In this document: positions 33,704 to 33,820 of the stretch, piece after piece | Layout: every line of letters starts with the position of its first letter | Numbering within the stretch: position 1 is the first letter of the stretch | Origin: Nostoc foliaceum FACHB-393 | GTDB taxonomy: Bacteria; Cyanobacteriota; Cyanobacteriia; Cyanobacteriales; Nostocaceae | DNA: 33,820 nucleotides | NCBI RefSeq assembly: GCF_014698505.1 | Contig: NZ_JACJTD010000067.1 | Coordinates: forward strand, 1 to 33,820 | Direction of reading: 5' to 3' | The notes under the pieces: generated by a model | What the model was told of the DNA's origin: nothing | The model's input: the letters and a program-made list of their open reading frames with translations, nothing else | Database searches by the model: none | Program-made: the position numbers and the translations under genes

Positions 33704-33820
33704 TTGACATCTTTTACTATCTTGAAGTACAGTTACCGCAAAAGCCGTATCCAGCAGTCATGCCGTACTCTAGCAGCCTAACAGACGAAGAGTGGGAAAT
33801 CCTTGAACCCCTACTGCCGA
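33704..33820 (+). mobile_element. left end of an IS5-like insertion sequence (partial)
   Basis: Inferred from the start of a transposase gene at 33760 and the abrupt loss of histidine kinase similarity at about 33704. The exact boundary and target duplication cannot be seen. Confidence 0.5.
33760..33820 (+). CDS. IS5-family-like transposase, N-terminal fragment (runs off window)
   Basis: The last 61 bases encode MPYSSSLTDEEWEILEPLLP, the typical beginning of DUF4096-containing IS5-family transposases (LTDEEWxxxEPLLP). Most of the gene lies beyond the window. The element's left end should be between about 33704 and 33759, but I could not identify a terminal inverted repeat with one end visible. 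It probably disrupted the adjacent histidine kinase. Confidence 0.75.
   Translation, partial: MPYSSSLTDEEWEILEPLLP

Overview
The window looks like chromosomal DNA of a filamentous, Nostoc/Anabaena-type cyanobacterium. It carries photosynthesis genes (psb27, ndhF, ndhD, an RbcR-type LysR regulator, cofH) and many copies of the cyanobacterial HIP1 octamer GCGATCGC. It also has heptanucleotide tandem repeats between genes (TGACTAA, GTCATTR and TTAGGAGT-like units) and the interspersed palindromes typical of Nostocales. The species cannot be fixed from this window alone.

Layout. (1) 174-4160, minus strand: an iron-handling cluster. It has a two-domain Tat-exported multicopper oxidase, a lipoprotein with a helix-hairpin-helix domain, a small ferritin-like protein and an FTR1 permease. 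A 15/19 match to the Fur-box consensus lies upstream of the lipoprotein gene. Together they suggest a ferroxidase/permease iron uptake route plus storage. (2) 4659-7344, plus: cbiMNQO, a complete ECF-type cobalt (or nickel) transporter with overlapping genes. (3) 7525-10964, plus: a GT39-like membrane glycosyltransferase, cofH (deazaflavin FO synthesis) and psb27 (photosystem II assembly lipoprotein). (4) 11108-14053, minus: polA with an intact proofreading site. (5) 14605-16463, plus: a PEP-CTERM exported protein and a HAD phosphatase, followed by a structured, Yfr1-like RNA candidate at about 16504-16583. (6) 16645-17523, minus: an ArgRS-derived DALR protein with no catalytic core. (7) 17796-18554, plus: a Crp/Fnr regulator. 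(8) 18609-22791, minus: a Ser/Thr kinase followed by two solute-binding-type proteins that share the same N-terminal membrane anchor. The middle gene is broken by one in-frame TAA. No ABC permease or ATPase is nearby, so a kinase-linked sensing cassette is a reasonable hypothesis. (9) 23174-25923: rbcR (minus), then an NnrU/Z-ISO-like protein and a WCGLC thioredoxin (plus). (10) 26123-31853: ndhF and ndhD of NDH-1, separated by about 2 kb holding two toxin-antitoxin-like pairs in opposite orientation and an orphan antitoxin-like gene. (11) 32009-33820: an Rpn/DUF4351 nuclease-transposase-like protein, a 5'-truncated histidine kinase, and the start of an IS5-like transposase running off the right edge, which probably truncated the kinase.

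The observations most worth following are the kinase plus anchored binding-protein cassette, the toxin-antitoxin island between ndhF and ndhD, the Yfr1-like RNA, the catalytic-core-less ArgRS relative, and the iron cluster with its HHH lipoprotein.
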